NCBI RefSeq assembly: GCF_938029485.1
Contig: NZ_CALHGC010000413.1
Location: 1-7,715, forward strand
Source of the DNA: an uncultured Treponema sp.
GTDB taxonomy: Bacteria > Spirochaetota > Spirochaetia > Treponematales > Treponemataceae
DNA length: 7,715 nt
Direction of reading: 5' to 3'
Position 1 is the stretch's first letter; each line of letters begins with the position of its first letter. Position numbers and translations under genes: made by a program. This document shows, piece after piece, positions 6,435-7,715 of this stretch. Below the pieces are notes generated by a model. The model searched no databases. It worked only from the letters and a program-made list of their open reading frames with translations, and was not told where the DNA came from.

Positions 6435-6466
6435 CACAAACCTCCTATAAAAAACAAAAAGCTTCC
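6434..6466 (-). other. Junction of clpB coding sequence with the rpmG leader
   Basis: Family-consistent ClpB codons extend to GGA-AGC-TTT-TTG-TTT (6466-6452, encoding GSFLF). From 6451 the sequence is an AT-rich leader with AGGAGG at 6446-6441 and the rpmG start at 6434. The join therefore falls within or next to an AT-rich word containing an AAGCTT hexamer (6459-6464). No inverted repeat, target duplication or transposase remnant is visible. Homology breaks sharply with no partial Walker A left. Confidence 0.75.
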
Positions 6467-7715
6467 GAGCGGACGGTTCGGATCGCTCAAGCCCGAGCGG
6501 TTTCTGCGGATCGCGTCGGAGACGACTTGCACCGCATCGTTTTGCCCGATGACGCGCTTGTGCAGTACGGATTCGAGCTGCAGATATTTTTGCTTTTCGC
6601 TCGACAACATTTTTGCGACGGGAATCCCCGTCCACTCGCTGACGACGCGCGCGATATCTTCTTCGGTCACTTCCTGCCGCAACAGCGATTCGCGCCCGCT
6701 CTCGTTTTTACTTCCGGCTTCCACTGCGGCGGAAAGCTTTTTTTGCAGATCGGGGATAACGCTGTACTTCAGTTCTGCGGCTTTCGCGAGGTTTCCTTCG
6801 CGCGTATATTTTTCTTCATTGAAGCGCGCCTGTTCGAGTTTTTCTTTGATATCGCGGCTCTTGTTGATATCGGCTTTTTCATTTTGCCACTGGAGCTTCA
6901 TCGCATCGCGCTTCGCCGAAAGATCGGCGAGTTCTTTTTCGAGTTTTGCGAGCCGCTCTTTCGACGCTTCGTCGTCTTCTTTTGCGAGCGACTGCTTTTC
7001 GATGGACAGCTGCATGATCTTCCGTTCGATCTGATCGAGCTCGGTCGGCTGGCTTTCGATTTCCATTTTGAGCCGGCTCATCGCTTCGTCGACGAGGTCG
7101 ATCGCTTTGTCGGGCATAAAGCGGTTCGTGATATAGCGGTTGCTGAGGACTGCCGCCGCGACAAGCGCTTCGTCGTCGATCCGCACGCCGTGATGAATTT
7201 CGTATTTTTCGCGCAGGCCGCGGAGGATCGCGATCGTATCTTCGACTGACGGTTCCGAGCAATAAACCGGCTGAAAGCGCCGTTCGAGCGCCGCATCTTT
7301 TTCGATGTATTTTCGATATTCGTCGAGCGTCGTCGCTCCGATCGCGCGAAGCTCTCCGCGAGCGAGCACCGGTTTTAATAAATTCGAAGCGTCCATAGAA
7401 CCTTCGGACGCGCCCGCACCGACGATCGTATGCAGTTCGTCGATAAAGAGCACGATCTGTCCTTGGCTTTTTTGCACTTCCGTGATGACGGCTTTAAGGC
7501 GCTCTTCGAATTCTCCTCGGAATTTCGCACCTGCGACAAGAGAACCCAAATCGAGGGCGAGAAGGCGCTTGTTTTTCAAGCTTTCGGGAACGTCTCCCGC
7601 CGCGATACGACGCGCGAGCCCTTCGACGATGGCGGTTTTTCCGACGCCCGGCTCGCCGATGAGCACGGGATTGTTTTTTGTTCGACGGCAGAGCACTTGC
7701 ATGACGCGCCTTATC
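6434..7715 (-). CDS. clpB: ATP-dependent disaggregase ClpB, truncated at both ends
   Basis: ClpB is a hexameric AAA+ chaperone that threads aggregated proteins through its pore together with DnaK. The frame enters at IRRVMQVLCRRTKNN, near residue 187 of E. coli ClpB, and gives 426 residues. NBD1 has Walker A GEPGVGKT (20-27), pore loop GAKFRG with Phe in place of the usual Tyr (about 62-67), Walker B IVLFIDEL (87-94) and the arginine-finger pair RR (145-146). A long charged coiled-coil M domain follows (about 225-335), then WTGIPVAKM and RVIGQNDAV. After RPLGSFLF the expected GPTGVGKT is replaced by FIGGL and a stop. All of the NBD2 ATPase and the C-terminal oligomerisation domain are missing, so this copy cannot be a working disaggregase. 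The break coincides with the rpmG ribosome-binding site. Confidence 0.93.
   Translation of the reverse strand, partial: IRRVMQVLCRRTKNNPVLIGEPGVGKTAIVEGLARRIAAGDVPESLKNKRLLALDLGSLVAGAKFRGEFEERLKAVITEVQKSQGQIVLFIDELHTIVGAGASEGSMDASNLLKPVLARGELRAIGATTLDEYRKYIEKDAALERRFQPVYCSEPSVEDTIAILRGLREKYEIHHGVRIDDEALVAAAVLSNRYITNRFMPDKAIDLVDEAMSRLKMEIESQPTELDQIERKIMQLSIEKQSLAKEDDEASKERLAKLEKELADLSAKRDAMKLQWQNEKADINKSRDIKEKLEQARFNEEKYTREGNLAKAAELKYSVIPDLQKKLSAAVEAGSKNESGRESLLRQEVTEEDIARVVSEWTGIPVAKMLSSEKQKYLQLESVLHKRVIGQNDAVQVVSDAIRRNRSGLSDPNRPLGSFLFFIGGL

Noticed and set aside
6264..6635. 123-codon minus-strand frame extending rpmG upstream
   Set aside because: The extra N-terminus is clpB sequence read out of frame. 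L33 starts at MAKK with AGGAGG 6 bases upstream.
6396..7249. Long plus-strand open frames opposite clpB (6527-7249 and 6396-7034)
   Set aside because: They lie antisense to a clearly conserved ClpB frame, look like low-complexity Phe/Arg- or Ser/Phe-rich shadows, and match no family I know.
1..7715. A new defence, mobile or CRISPR-like system
   Set aside because: Apart from the clpB junction, every gene is a standard core gene. No repeat array, integrase, transposase or unknown conserved frame was found.

Overview
The window carries the conserved bacterial secE-nusG-rplKAJL-rpoB cluster, entirely on the minus strand, so it is read from right to left. Gene order (rpmG, tRNA-Trp, secE, nusG, rplK, rplA, rplJ, rplL, rpoB), protein sequences and an asparagine at the rifampicin-critical position of RpoB (E. 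coli 531) point to a spirochaete, most likely a Treponema of moderate GC content. The genus is inferred from remembered family features, not from a database search.

Layout, right to left. 7715-6434: a ClpB disaggregase gene whose 5' end lies outside the window and whose reading frame stops just before the second Walker A motif. 6434-6264: rpmG (L33), whose start codon overlaps the clpB stop by one base. 6217-6145: tRNA-Trp(CCA), behind a perfect TATAAT box. 6123-5944: secE. 5934-5380: nusG. 5318-5290: a probable L1-binding autoregulatory hairpin in the rplK leader. 5276-3629: rplK, rplA and rplJ, packed with 0-1 base between genes. 3628-3491: a spacer with two hairpins. 3490-3101: rplL. 3100-2824: a spacer with two more hairpins. 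2823-1: rpoB, intact for 941 codons and running off the left edge toward its end and, presumably, rpoC.

The genes form one growth-linked unit: translocon (SecE), transcription elongation (NusG, RpoB) and the large-subunit stalks (L11/L1 and L10-L12). Control appears to lie in L1 feedback at rplK and in RNA structures on both sides of rplL, where stoichiometry must change (L12 in excess, RpoB much lower).

The one real anomaly is the clpB/rpmG junction. ClpB homology is perfect up to the GSFLF motif and then passes directly into the rpmG ribosome-binding site. This is either a genuine rearrangement that destroyed a clpB copy or, more likely in my view, a chimeric join (assembly or cloning) at a short AT-rich word. 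I found no CRISPR array, insertion sequence, prophage or unknown gene system; the rest is ordinary core genome.
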